Source: Serripes groenlandicus
Lineage: Eukaryota; Mollusca; Bivalvia; Cardiida; Cardiidae
Direction: 5' to 3'
NCBI GenBank assembly: GCA_031761405.1
Contig: JASEVX010000006.1
Location: forward strand, 26,111,097-26,175,096
Length of the DNA stretch: 64,000 nucleotides
A program made the position numbers and the translations under genes. The notes beneath the pieces are model-generated. The model saw only the letters and a program-made list of their open reading frames with translations, was not told the origin of the DNA and did not search any database. Below, piece after piece: positions 22,990 through 33,952 of the stretch. The number at the start of each line of letters is the position of its first letter. The first letter of the stretch is position 1.

Positions 22990-23720
22990 GAGTCTTTGGC
23001 TCAGGTGATCAAACAAGAGGACCATGATGTCACCTTATTTAATAGAGCATAGATAGTTTCCTAAGATCTTACATTATTCATACAATGAAAACAAGCAATT
23101 AAATCCCCCTGGTGTCTATGTCAACGGATCGGAATAATTTCGACTATGTTGTTAAAGTGTCGCCCAAGGAACATCTGTGCCACTTTATTTTTAAATTTGG
23201 TTTATTCCTTTTAACAAGAAGATTTTTCAAGTTTCATCTGAAATGGACATTAATATACATATTAGGAAAACCAACACGGCCCCTGGGATCAAAGGTTTTC
23301 AACAGATCAGAATAATGTGAACATTCTTGGTATAGAGTCACTCAATTAATATTTGTGCCAAATTATTTTCAAATCTAGCCTTCACTTTTGAACATAATGT
23401 TTTAAACGTGTTTACATTAAGTTATTAAAGAAACAAGCCCCGCCCAAAGACGACCATGTTTTTCAACGGATTATGTTAAAAGGTCACCAAGAAACATTTG
23501 TGCCAAATTAATTTTAAATCGGACCTTTACTTTTAGACAAAAAGATTTTAAATACACATGCAAGTGGTGGACCATGGTGTTTGCTAGATCGCATACCTGA
23601 TTTGAATAGCACTTAAATGGTTCGTTATGGATTTTATTCTATACATACAAGAAACGCCCCATTTTAAACCTGATTCGATGCCGCCTTTGAGCCATGTTTA
23701 TCAACCAAACAATATGACTT
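22990..23720. repeat. Composite repeat fragment, AGGTGATC end
   Basis: CTCAGGTGATCAAACAAGAGG (22999-23019) resembles the right end of the element at 14991. Downstream, three loose units contain AAAGTGTCGCCCAAGGAACAT or AGGTCACCAAGAAACATTTG, GTGCCAAATTATTTT and TTTTTCAACGGAT. They match units of the array at 28884-29790. Confidence 0.6.
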
Positions 23721-23986
23721 GTGAAAAGGGTCTTTAAGCGAACAATTATACAAACTGATCTTAAGATAAGACACATGGTAATATTATACAGATGTTTCCC
23801 GAAACTGTTTAAGGATATTCTTCCTTACAGGTAACTATGAAAACTAAATACTACTTGTAAATGCACAATATCATAATTACTATTGCAGAGAAATAATATA
23901 AGCCTGTGAAACACCGTTATGCTAATTAGGCCAAGGTTTTCTAAAACAAATATGATTTGACAGAGATTCGTCAATCATCATTTGGC

Positions 23987-24141
23987 TAAACCCTTTGCCA
24001 CATAAAACACATCTACAGAAGAATAGAGTTCAAACATTGATCCAAACGGCGAAATTGCTCATGATGAGCAGTTTATCCTATGTCAACAATGTTTTCATTG
24101 CAATCAGCTGCAGAAAGCTTCTGTATGTCGGAAACGTTTAA
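23987..24141 (-). mobile_element. M1 element, shortened
   Basis: Left AAACCCTTTGCCACATAAAAC with CTACAGAAGA. Right AATCAGCTGCAGAAAGCTT and TCGGAAACGTTTAA. About 155 bp with decayed arms. Confidence 0.65.
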
Positions 24142-24359
24142 TTGAATTGTTTTTTGCCTTTTTATTATATGAAAACCAACGACAAACGTCCCAAAAAATA
24201 CATCAATGTTTGTTTTTCTCTTGTCAAACTTCTAATGTTGTGGAATAGTTTTACATGAAACACTGTAAATAAATGGTCAAGCCTTCGTTTAAATCCAGAA
24301 TTAAATTACCCAATTTCAAAGAAAGTGTGTGTCTAGATGAAAGTGGATGAATATAATTG

Positions 24360-24450
24360 AAAACACCATAGTAAAAGGACAAGACTTTTTGTCACAATGC
24401 TGTCAAAAGCCATTTCTGCAGATGCGTGAAAATGTGTCTGCAAGCATGCA
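24360..24450. mobile_element. M1 fragment
   Basis: TTGTCACAATGCTGTCAAAAG and TTTCTGCAGATGCGTGAAAATG match the right half of M1. The outer end is missing. Confidence 0.5.
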
Positions 24451-24632
24451 AGGTCGCCTAATAATAAGTGAACTTAAATTTCTGCACCGGTAAATCCTTG
24501 CAGCAAGTGTAGTTTTCCCTCAGATGAAACCACGTCATACAAAAACTACTTTCAAGTCCCTTCAACCGGCTAATATTTATACGAAAAAAAACCATAAATG
24601 TTTTTTTTCGCTTATAGTTAACGGGCGTGAGA

Positions 24633-24657
24633 TTTTTTTTTTTTTTTTTTTTTTTTT
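24633..24657. repeat. Poly-T run
   Basis: About 25 T in a row. No associated element was recognised. Confidence 0.85.
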
Positions 24658-25159
24658 CAATAACCCATGAAGCTTTCTGAAATGAAACTGAAAAAAAATC
24701 CATGGGGGCCGCCATTTTGGATATGTATAAAAAGCAGACGTAAAACACAGATTGAAAATTATTGTTCGCTTTTTAATAAAAAAAATTAAAATCGGTATTT
24801 TGGGTATGTATCAAATGAGCAGAAAAACACGGATTGAAAATTATTGTCGTCTTTTTAATCCTTTTTTTTTTAAATCGATATTTAAGATCATTAAAGTGCT
24901 GGAATTAACATTTGTACGAAAAGTTAAAAATAAATGGAAATCTATAAGAAATATGTTTTCCCGTTCGTCAAAAAAACGACAGCATTAGCCTTCTACGCCC
25001 GAAACTAAATTTTGACTGTATCGTAGCCAAAGAAGGACGTGACGTCATTTCCGTTACACTTCATCTTGGCGTAACGTCAATGGAGCGACGTCGTTTCCCG
25101 CAAATAAGTGGTATCAACATGAAAGACCCCAAATTCCTATACATGAGCTATTGACTCAC

Positions 25160-25294
25160 TCATTCAAAGTATAATTATTTATCAAACATTGTGGCAAAAG
25201 GATAACTTTCTCATAAGGAGCAATTGTTCTTGTTGCGACAATCTTTTCCTAAATCATAGGCCTCAGAAACCGTCTCTAATAGGGAAAGGGTTTA
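25160..25294. mobile_element. M1 fragment, right half
   Basis: CAAACATTGTGGCAAAAGGAT, then TTGCGACAATCTTTTC and AATAGGGAAAGGGTTTA follow the right half of the family. The left end is not present. Confidence 0.6.
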
Positions 25295-26459
25295 GCAGAA
25301 ATGTGACCCCTTACATAATTTGTTCAAGTCATATTGACTGCTTGAAAAAGGCAGTCGCCAGGTGGCATCAGAAAAGGGCTGATCTATTTGCTTCTTTACC
25401 ATAATGCAGGTGATCGATTAAGGATCATCTTGGCCCTCATGTTTTAACCGCGTTCATTATAAATGTATTCCTTGATTTTCTGAAAGTCTTTACTTTATTA
25501 TTTTCTGTTCGATATAATAGACGACAGCAATAATAATTGCAAATATGTTTTGATAATGCAAGACACATGCCATTAACATTATTATTGTCTAGTCAATTAC
25601 TTATAAATCCTTATTTATGACCAAAGTATGCTCTTAAATTTTTGTTTATAATTATCTTGCGGTTTTTTTCGTAAATAGGTAGCACCTATAGATATATTAT
25701 AACCTGCGCATTGTTCGTCATCTAGTAGCTTAAGCATATGTGACTCCACAGGAGAAAAACTATGACTTTATAAAAATATTAGGACAGTAAAAGTATTTAA
25801 TTTAAATGTTACTTTCTTTGATTTAAGGAGGTTGACTTTCATTTCACGTGACAAATGTACCCGGCGAAATTTCAGCACAAAAGAAATACTTCGCTTTGAA
25901 CTATTTGTTCCGTTTTTGAACATTTTTGTTTTGGCGGAGCTTTTTTCTGCGGAGCTGTCTGTGTTATTAGGAACGATAACGGTTTAATTATTGTGTCATT
26001 TAGTTGACTCTGGAACGGATGTCTGTCGACAACCGTCCCAAAAATAGAATAATCTGCTACATTGAAATCGTTTGATAATATTTATTTTATTTCGAAAGTT
26101 TACTTTAAATACCTATCTGAATTATCCCCGTTTCGCATGAAAGGGCGACTGGAATTATGTATTTGGCGTTATTATGATAAACTGTTGATATAAACAACAA
26201 TGAAAATATAATTCGTTATATTTTATTTTATGAAAATAATCAATAATTTAGCAATAATTAACTTTTAATTTCGCTCATTGCATATTGTAGGTAACCACTG
26301 CGTCTCTATTTTTAGTAACAAGATAAACCTGCGTATTTAACAGGCGTTATCTTGTTTTTGAAATAGGACGGACAGAAACGATACCCTGAAGAATTTCATC
26401 CTTCAAGCGGGAGGAGAGACGTTTTATGAAATTGTTTTGACCAGAGACTTTGAGCAAAA
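25295..26459. other. Unrecognised sequence upstream of the kinase exon
   Basis: No repeat or exon was recognised. The last several hundred bases presumably hold promoter and 5' untranslated sequence of the kinase exon at 26460. I see no convincing TATA box, which would fit a TATA-less housekeeping-type promoter. Confidence 0.35.
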
Positions 26460-26546
26460 ATGGATGACTATTCAACGGATCGCATCCTAGGGGAAGGTGC
26501 TTTTGGCAAAGTTTATTTAGTCACTCATAACGTTTCCAAAGAACAG
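26460..26546 (+). CDS. First coding exon of a protein kinase (NEK-like)
   Basis: ATG at 26460 opens 29 codons that end in phase 0 at a strong donor (CAG|GTACGTCAG, 26544-26555). Residues 1-9 are MDDYSTDRI and residues 11-18 are GEGAFGKV, the glycine-rich ATP-binding loop G-x-G-x-F-G-x-V; YLVTH follows. A start this close to the loop, with no N-terminal extension, is typical of NEK (NIMA-related) kinases, which act in mitosis and cilia. The catalytic lysine exon should come next but was not found in the following sequence, so the intron may be longer than the window or hit the N gap. It could also be an orphan exon copy. NEK membership is inference; the kinase loop is seen directly. Confidence 0.75.
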
Positions 26547-28155
26547 GTACGTCAGTGTTGTCATGTTACATTTTCAACAATGTTTTAATTAAATCTTTAA
26601 TACTTTTGTAAGATTTACCCTGTCATTCCATATGTTTGTAATTTGCGTTTACAAACAGACATTTAAGAAAAAAAAATGAAAAAGAAAGATTTACTCCCGC
26701 CCACTGTTTTACTATAATTCGTCATTACAGTTCAGTGTATTGCATTGGTGCATAATTCTAATTTTCTATTTAATCAGTATCTAACTTTGTCATACTATTT
26801 GTTTCTCACGTACTTTGGGTCTTATTCAAAACTTTTAAATATGCTCAAAGTAGGTAATTTGTCAAAGCATTATAATGGTTCATGGGAACTAGTTGACCAT
26901 GGTGCATTTTTCACACAAATGCTACATAACCCAGTGCTCTATAAATACACATTTTCTCAATTCCTTACCAGCACGCTATTAAAAATGGTCTACCTAGGGT
27001 TCAGAATGCTCTTATCTTTCTGATTTCTTACTCCACTATTTTCCACTCTGTCCTTAAAAGTGGACCCAATCAATCCACTGATGCATGATGAATTGATGCG
27101 TTCAATGTGTAGGAGTAACACATGCTTATGGAGTGCAGCATATTGCGCATGTTGCTCTTTGTTAAACTTCTTATTTATCATTAATTCACCTTTTTCGGTG
27201 TAACTAGTTGTCAGTAAAAGTTTATGTCTTTTAATGTGTTCATTATGTTAGTTGCTGGATCCAATTGCATACATATTTTCTTGTTTACCCAATACTACGC
27301 TAAATAACACTTATCAGTTTTGACCACAACTGTTGTCATCCTTAAACAATAAATTATGTATTCAATATACTAGTGTTTCTGTGGTTCTGTAACCTGAGTT
27401 TATTTTTAGATCACCTGTGCAAAAAGGGTCTAGATGATCTATTGCACTCACTTACTGTCCGTATCTCTCCTCAAAATCCACTGGCTGCAAGTTGATAATA
27501 CTTGGCATGGATGTTCCTTGCATGGCCCCACTTTTACAGTTGTTCACATAACTCCATTCAGTGCACAACAAAACAGAAACACTATTAAATTCTTTTTGTC
27601 AGAAACTACTAGCCCAGCCGGATTTCAAAATAATTTCTCTGAACTGTTCCTTGACTGAACCTCTCTGAACCTCCACCACGTTTGCTCGAGTGGGCGCACT
27701 TTATAAAACACGCATAAACTACTTGATGGAAGAGATTTAACATTAAAATATTTCTAAAAATAATAATGCAGAAACTTCAAAATGTTTCTGCCTAAATCTG
27801 CTGTCAAATTGTCCTTTGATTCTTCATGTCTTAAATGTGCTTGTGAGCTCTTGCACTAAGAGTGACCGATATAGGGCCAAAAATGTCCTTCTTTATTTCC
27901 AATAGCCAGTTTCATAATATTCACTTAATTTATATGATATTTCAACTTCTTAACAATAAATACATAAACATAAGTTGCGATAACTATTTCCTTTCACATT
28001 TTCCCTATTTGTCCAACCTTCCTAGAGCCCCCAGGTCGTCAGCATTTTCAGTGATTTGATTAAACTATCGCAACCGTTTTATATTTGAGGCATTTAAATT
28101 TAGTTTATCCTAAAAACAACTTGTCCTCCCATGTGAACTCTGCAAAACGAATAAA
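26547..28155. other. Probable intron of the kinase gene; little recognised
   Basis: No second exon with the V-x-K or H-R-D motifs was seen on the + strand. A scrap resembling composite repeat ends (TTTTTAGATCACCTGTGC, 27405-27422) is present. The rest is AT-rich and unrecognised. Confidence 0.4.
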
Positions 28156-28156
28156 A

Positions 28157-28440
28157 GTATAGTCGCCGGCATCTACCGGCGACTTATAACATTTCTGAAA
28201 CAAGTTGGAAATGAAGAAATTGTTCAACATAAGGTGGAATCATACCTTTGAAATAACATCGTTTTTGACGCCAAAATGGGCGTTTTTGCGATAATGATAG
28301 TATGAAATCACCATTCCTTTCTCTTTTCAATTTGGATTCGTATAAACTTAAAACTGAAGTGAATACAATGCCTACGTGATTATATCAATTCATACATCTG
28401 TCATGACAATTAACGTAAAATAAGGCGACTTATAATGGAA
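28157..28440. repeat. Inverted repeat GTCGCCGG/CCGGCGAC with a third direct copy
   Basis: GTCGCCGG (28162-28169) and CCGGCGAC (28176-28183) form a tight hairpin with a 6-base loop. The words GGCGACTTATAA at 28178-28189 are repeated at 28424-28435. One sense arm with two antisense arms, local and distant, recalls the arrangement in the Helitron-like elements at 33151 and 44727, but the terminal TTTGATGC hairpin is absent. Confidence 0.5.
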
Positions 28441-28883
28441 ATTTCGCTAGAATATTTTAACAGTAATTTGATTATTTCTAATTTATTTAAAATTAGGCCG
28501 AGATATTTTTTTTTTAAATAAAACATATCCTAGAAACTTTCAAGAACATCTATGAAGCCGATTTTTATAAATCAAAATGCCGTTTAACTCGTTCGCGTGT
28601 CGTAACGTTCACTGCGGAATTAAACCTTGAGACCCATCCAATGTAATTAAAATTAACTTTATATTTTTTTCCTTATAATGATCAATTTCATTATAAATGT
28701 AAGCTATCCCCTAATGAATAATTGTAGGTAGTATATAGTTGTTTTTATTTAAAGACTTAAAGTAATTACGTCGTAAATAATTTAACAAAAAACAACAAAA
28801 TAACATTTTGATTTTTCATATGTAAAACTGTTGTTCTATATGTGAAATATGATTATCACAAATATTATTTGTCACCCTTGGTT

Positions 28884-29795
28884 TTTAGCTCACCTAAGCA
28901 CGAAGTGCAAGGTGAGCTTTTGTGATAACTCACCGTCCGGCGTCGTCGTCGTTTGTACGTTCGTCCGTCTGTTAATAATTTCCTAAAATTGACTTCTCCT
29001 ACTCAACCAGTAGACTGATTTCATGATAACTTCACGGGAATGTACCTTAGTGGTCCCCTTTGAAAATTGTACAAAGAATTAATTCCAAGTAGAACTTTGG
29101 TTGCTGCGGCATCAGTAAAGGGGAAAATTGCCCAAACTTTATAAATCTTCTTGTCTAAAAGTACTGGCTTAATTTGAAAATGATTTTGCACAAATGTCTT
29201 TTGGGAGACCCCTGTACTAAGATTGTATAATTATTTCCGATCCATTGAAAAACATGGCTGCGAGGGGCGGAGCTTGTTTTCCTTATATGTGCATTGTAAA
29301 ATCTTTTAAAGTACTGGCCCGATTTAAGATAAGTTGGCACAAAAGTTCCTTGGATAATCCTCTAGCAAGATTGTTCAAATAATTACGATCCGTTAAAAAA
29401 CATGGCCGCCAGGGGTGGCGGAGCTTGTTTTCCTTAGATGTGCATTGTAAAATCTTTAAAAATCTTCTTGTCCAAAAGTACCAGCCCGATTTAAAGATAA
29501 TTTGGCACAAATGTTCCTTGGGGGAGCTTCTACCAAGGTTGTTCAAATTAATCCGATCCGTTGAAAAACATGGCCACCAGGGGCGGGGCTTGTTTTACTT
29601 ATATATGCATTGTAAACTCTTTAAACATCTTCTTGTCCAAAAGTACCTGCCTGATTGAAAAATAATTGTTGCAAAAATGTCCTTGTGTGACCCTCTACCA
29701 AGAATGTTGAAATAATTCCGATTTGATGAAAAACATGGCCGCCATGGGGGGGGGGGGGGGGGGGGGGTGATTATGTTGTTGTCGTTTGCGGACAG
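28884..29795. repeat. Composite repeat with tandem core of about 150-168 bp
   Basis: The left end reads TTAGCTCACCTAAGCACG...AAGGTGAGC, a small inverted repeat, followed by GTCGTCGTCG and GTCCGTCTG. Four core units start with AAAACATGGCCGCCAGGGG-type sequence near 29249, 29397, 29563 and 29731. Each unit contains CTTCTTGTCCAAAAGTAC and TTGGCACAAATGTTCCTTGG. The core ends in a poly-G run (about 29746-29767). Related ends lie at 14991. Confidence 0.82.
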
Positions 29796-29846
29796 TTTTT
29801 ACTTAAATGATAATTTGTGATTGCACAGCTGCGCATTTATGTGTGA

Positions 29847-30031
29847 TTAACCCTTTCCCACATACAACAATTCTGCAACAGACGACTTTCAAAACTTATT
29901 GCCAAAATATGAAAAATCTCAATAAATGAGAGTTTACTATTAAATGGAGTTGAAAACATTGCATTGCTCGTTTTTCAAATGTCGTCTTCTGCAGATGCGT
30001 CAACATGCGTCTACATGTAGGAAAGGGTTAA
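29847..30031 (-). mobile_element. M1 element, complete
   Basis: TTAACCCTTTCCCACATACAAC on the left (short end, CTGCAACAGACGAC) and GTCGTCTTCTGCAGATGCG then TGTAGGAAAGGGTTAA on the right (long end). It is 185 bp and bounded by exact TTAA. Confidence 0.88.
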
Positions 30032-31032
30032 AGGAATGGCCATTACTATCATTTATTATCTTTACATCGTGTTAAAGCGAATAACATAATCTACGTCATG
30101 ATACATGTATATACTAGGAACACTTTACCTTACGTTTCGGTTATAAGCGTTGTTAGTCATTCAACATTAACCGGAGATTTAAGCCTTTACCTGATACGGA
30201 CTACTGCTTACTTTTCAATACGACAGTTAAACTTAAAGACTTTATAGGAAATGAGAAACCGATCGAAATGAATGGGATCTCATTTTTCGGCGGTCTTCTC
30301 GAACCAGATCCAATACTATCATTCTGGTCTAGATAATTACAATAGCATACGGGGTTTGCACCAAACTATTGCTCTTTTTACCCAGGTAAAAGAGTTTTAT
30401 CCAGTTGTAAAACAAACATCTCCGTTTATCTCCAAACCCACTATTGTACATAAATCATTACATATGCTTTAACTTTTCACAATGTTTTCAAAACGTTTAA
30501 AAACTTAAATGCATATTGATTTCAAAAACGACTTTTTACATTCCATATATTCCAACCTCAACTTCTCGGAAAAGACTTACTGATATAACACACAACCTTT
30601 TATTATATTAAATGTTTATATGTTTATTGGCTATAAGTATGTACTATTTAATGCTAAATAAAGATATGTTATGATGTGTTATGTTATATAGTTCACAATT
30701 CGTCCTTGAATATTTTTATAGCAAAACTCGGTTTATTTAACGAATTCGCTGACTAATAATACAGTAATTACCTTATTTCTGATTTTCTGAAAAAACTTGC
30801 CCTAGATATTTCTTTTAAGAGAAATCTTTATTATTCAGAACACCATTATTTCTTCAATTTACTACAATTTGATGGAAATATATCGGGCGGAATTTTTGTA
30901 AAACGTTATGCCGTAATACTTCTGACGTGCGCCGGAACGCGCATTGTGGGACTTAAAATGAAACTCATTCACCCCTGCTTCTATCTTTCTTATTTACTAA
31001 ATATATGCCCAATAAGTTATAAACTACTTTGT
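30032..31032. other. No recognised feature before the gap
   Basis: About 1 kb of AT-rich sequence. I looked for the signal-peptide or cysteine exons of the 46.8-52.3 kb gene here and did not find them. Confidence 0.4.
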
Positions 31033-31232
31033 NNNNNNNNNNNNNNNNNNNNNNNNNNNNNNNNNNNNNNNNNNNNNNNNNNNNNNNNNNNNNNNNNNNN
31101 NNNNNNNNNNNNNNNNNNNNNNNNNNNNNNNNNNNNNNNNNNNNNNNNNNNNNNNNNNNNNNNNNNNNNNNNNNNNNNNNNNNNNNNNNNNNNNNNNNNN
31201 NNNNNNNNNNNNNNNNNNNNNNNNNNNNNNNN
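31033..31232. other. Assembly gap (200 N)
   Basis: Exactly 200 N, a length often used as a placeholder, so the true size is unknown. Its right edge starts inside the duplicated 3' flank of a secreted-peptide gene. Confidence 1.
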
Positions 31233-31410
31233 AAAGTAATCCTATGCGGATCAACAGCCGGAACATTTATAAAATGAATATACGTGTATGCGACCAATAA
31301 ACTTTAACAAAATTATCTTTTTTCACCCATTGCCTCATCCTATCACCTTAAGCCTTACCAACAAATATAAACAAATAGACGACTTATGTGTAGAAATCGC
31401 TTGAATTAAA
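31233..31410 (+). pseudogene. Duplicated 3' UTR of the cysteine-rich peptide gene
   Basis: AAAGTAATCCTATGCGG, ACAGCCGGAAC, TTTATAAAATGAA and a polyadenylation signal (AATAAA, 31296-31301) match 52293-52361. There the sequence starts 16 bases after the stop codon of the secreted cysteine-rich peptide. The coding part that should lie just to the left falls in the N gap. Homology continues through AGACGACTTATGT and AGAAATCGCTTG. This is either the tail of an unassembled paralogue or a fragment carried by the segmental duplication. Confidence 0.75.
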
Positions 31411-31419
31411 TGCAAATGT

Positions 31420-31530
31420 AGAATATTGAAAACATTTGGCAAAAGAAGAATGTGAGTAATGTCCCATTTTGCTGCAATATGTTTAAAAGTCGGCTCGGCC
31501 TGCTGCAGATACGTCAGAATAGTGCATACG
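31420..31530. mobile_element. M1 fragment
   Basis: GAAAACATTTGGCAAAAGAAG and AAAAGTCGGCTC...CTGCTGCAGATACGTCAG match the right half of M1. Confidence 0.5.
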
Positions 31531-31734
31531 GGTTATTCACTTGTAGAGGCCACGATGCCGAAGCACAGCAGCAAAAGTCGGCAACTACTCTGGCTGTTGA
31601 TCAGGGGGGCCTTAAGTTCGAAATCTGCCTCGGTCCTAAGGGATTTTCTCCGACGACTACTATAATGTTGACGACTGAAAATGGGTTTAGAGTTTCCGTG
31701 AACATGTGTTTTTAGTTGTACGAGAAGGATATTA

Positions 31735-31992
31735 ATGAGCCGTCCTGCGAGTAAACCAACATTATGGCCTCTGCGTTATGTATCGACCCAGATCAGCCTG
31801 CGCAGACTGATCCGGGCCGACACATTCCGTCTCAGGGGGATAGAGGTATAGTGTAAGGATTCCAGAAACTGAAAAATCCAAAGGAGACGAAAAAGTGTAT
31901 ATCCGGGTAAGCCTACGCGGCATGCTTAGGCTGATCCGGGTCGATACTTTTCGCAGAGTCCAACATGTTGGTTTTCTCGCGGGACGGCTCAT
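31735..31992. mobile_element. M2 element (TIR MITE, about 250 bp), complete
   Basis: Terminal inverted repeats ATGAGCCGTCC(T)GCGAG and CTCGCGGGACGGCTCAT bound 258 bp. AACCAACATT lies inside the left end and ATGTTGGTTTTC inside the right. The interior has the paired words GATCAGCCTGCGCAG...TGATCCGGGCCGA and GGCTGATCCGGGTCGA. No coding capacity. Orthologous copy at 54168; other copies at 37780, 50373 and 55871. Confidence 0.88.
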
Positions 31993-32072
31993 TTTGTGAA
32001 GAACTGAGGCAGCCATAAACACCACGAATAGCTGATCACCGTGATATAACTGAAATAGTGTTGATTATGTCT

Positions 32073-32302
32073 TTAACCATTTCCCTCATATAGACGTTTT
32101 CTGATGCCGCTGCAGCAGACGGCTTTTTGAAAACATAGTGACAAAAGAAGAAATTGCACAAAACGTGCAATTTCTCCTTTTGCCACAACGTTTTCCACTT
32201 TTTGTCATAGGTAATCCATTCAATTATAGAGATTTTCTATTTTTTGACAAAATACGTTCAAAGTCGTCTGCTGCAGAATTATCGTATGAGGGAAAGGGTT
32301 AA
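32073..32302 (+). mobile_element. M1 element, complete
   Basis: Bounded by TTAA. Left long end (TATAGACGTTTTCTGATGCCG, CTGCAGCAGACGG), right short end (GTCGTCTGCTGCAG...GTATGAGGGAAAGGG). The centre holds the palindrome AAATTGCAC...GTGCAATTT. Absent from the duplicate region at 54.45 kb. Confidence 0.88.
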
Positions 32303-32340
32303 ATAGGGTTGAACACATTGTGGCAATAGAAGAAATTGCT

Positions 32341-32552
32341 TTAACTCTTCAGCGCCAAAGGCAATATTGAGCTTTTTGCAAACAATGCAGATTCAGGTGA
32401 GTCAGCTCGTAACGAGCTGTCTCACCTGAAATCTGCATTGTTTGGCTGTGAGTTATAAAAATATTCCAAAAATCCTATAACATGAAAATAGAGTCGTCCG
32501 AGTTTGAACATGGAAGAGTCTACTTTAAACAATTCGGCGCTGAAAGGGTTAA
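32341..32552. mobile_element. M3 element: TTAA-flanked MITE with a 66-base hairpin
   Basis: Ends TTAACTCTTCAGCGCC and GGCGCTGAAAGGGTTAA are inverted repeats bounded by TTAA. The interior contains a near-perfect palindrome at 32379-32444 (CAAACAATGCAGATT...AATCTGCATTGTTTG) with AGCTCGT/ACGAGCT at its centre. The duplicate region at 54483-54486 has a single TTAA followed by the same right flank (CAACAAATAGTATA), consistent with an empty site on that side. Confidence 0.85.
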
Positions 32553-32570
32553 CAACAAATAGTATAGATC

Positions 32571-32853
32571 GAGCCGAGCCCCGGTCGCTTCGTTGGTAGC
32601 GACGCGGGCTGTCAATCCAGGGGTTGTTAGTTCGAATCCCAGCTAGGCCAACATTATTTCCGACGTTTGACACACGTAAAAGCGATAAGCGTCATTCGTC
32701 TTCACCAACGGGCTAACAGTATATGTGGAAAGGCTACCGTATGGAGTACTGGTTTTAGAAAACCTGGAAACACATGGGTACAAATGTAGGTTACTAGCCG
32801 CCGTGATATATCAGAAAAATTATTGTGAAAGGCGATAAACCAAAATCAATCTT
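32571..32853 (+). mobile_element. tRNA-derived SINE, third head type
   Basis: The head has a perfect box B (GTTCGAATCCC, 32630-32640) and TTCGTTGGTAGCGACG as box-A region. The body has GAGTACTGG, AACACATGGGTACAAATG and GCCGCCGTGATATAT. The 3' end is GTGAAAGGCGATAAACCAAAATC. That 3' domain aligns with the CCGCCGTGATATGACC...GGCGTTAAACTCC tail of the 7182 family, although the heads differ. Orthologous copy at 54505. Confidence 0.85.
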
Positions 32854-33600
32854 ATAGATCGAACAGAGAGATTACTGGACATTCATACCGGTATTTACTC
32901 TATGAATTCCTCGATCAAAGTGACCTCGTGCAATTTGACTTGTCACGTGACACGAAACACTTAATGAGCATGTTTCCCTGTTCATAAATGAACACGTTTA
33001 CCATATACATGTATAAGTTAAAGTAACACGCCCTTTGTTAAAACAATTATTGTTAATGACTTACCTTTCGAACGCTCGTTTTTTATGTCGCAGAAACAAC
33101 AAGAATCATTTTCGGCTAACTCCTCCATCGTCTGTCTTTCTATCCCATCATTGACGCCGCGTGGAAGCGCGGCGTCAGTATGGGATAGGTTTTAATTTTG
33201 TACCATGGGGTGACGTAATCGAAAAGGGAGCAACCAACAAATATTATTGTAAAGAAAAATAATCTGTAATATGTTTGAAAAAACAGCCTTTATGATTGAA
33301 TAAATTGTATTAACTGATTTAAGAAACAACAAGATACAAAATGTGTACATTGTTTACCGTTATTACAAAACTTTAGACACATTTAAATTGTTTTTAATAA
33401 CTGTTCCCCAACTAACTAGGCTAAGCTTTTTTTATGAGTTGGTTTACGGAGTTCACAAGGCCACGCTTTTTAAATTGTTTGGTTTACTGCTCTGACGACT
33501 CGATTCATCAAAGCTCAGAAAAAAGATTCGGGTGATGTTTTTTCCTATTTATTAACCAGGTTTTTCGAAGGAAAAATCTGGTTATTAGTTTGGCGAAGTC

Positions 33601-33644
33601 GGCGGGCGGGCGGGCGGGCGGGCGGGCGGGCGGGCGGGCGGGCG
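33601..33644. repeat. (GGGC)n microsatellite
   Basis: About eleven GGGC units in a row within the left part of the composite repeat. Confidence 0.95.
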
Positions 33645-33820
33645 TCAACTTTCCTTGTCCGGATCATAACTTTGTCATGCACAAAGGTCAAGGTCACAGT
33701 GATAAGAAATAGACTTTAATTGAACTTTTCTTGTCCGGACCATAACTGTGTCATGCATAGAGATATGTTCAAATAATTTGGCACAAATATGAACTATATC
33801 AATATAATGTGTCACATGCA

Positions 33821-33952
33821 AAGTAGTCAGAAGAATGTTGTGTAAGTACTGGTGTGGGAAAGCCAGGAAAACATGGGTAGGTGCACTGACCGCCGTGATA
33901 TGACCAAAGCTGTTGAAAGCGGCGTTAAACTCCAAACAAACAAAACAAACAA
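33821..33952 (+). mobile_element. 5'-truncated SINE with target duplication
   Basis: 3' part of the 7182-type SINE (GTGTAAGTACTGGTGTGGG, GCACTGACCGCCGTGATATG, GGCGTTAAACTCCAAAC plus a CAAACAAA tail). ACATGCAAA occurs at 33814-33822 and again at 33953-33961, so this is a separate, 5'-truncated insertion into the composite repeat. Confidence 0.85.

Noticed and set aside
31452..31715. Overlapping 68- and 87-codon frames
   Set aside because: The region is duplicated at 54.0 kb, where the frames are not kept; an M1 scrap makes up the first part.
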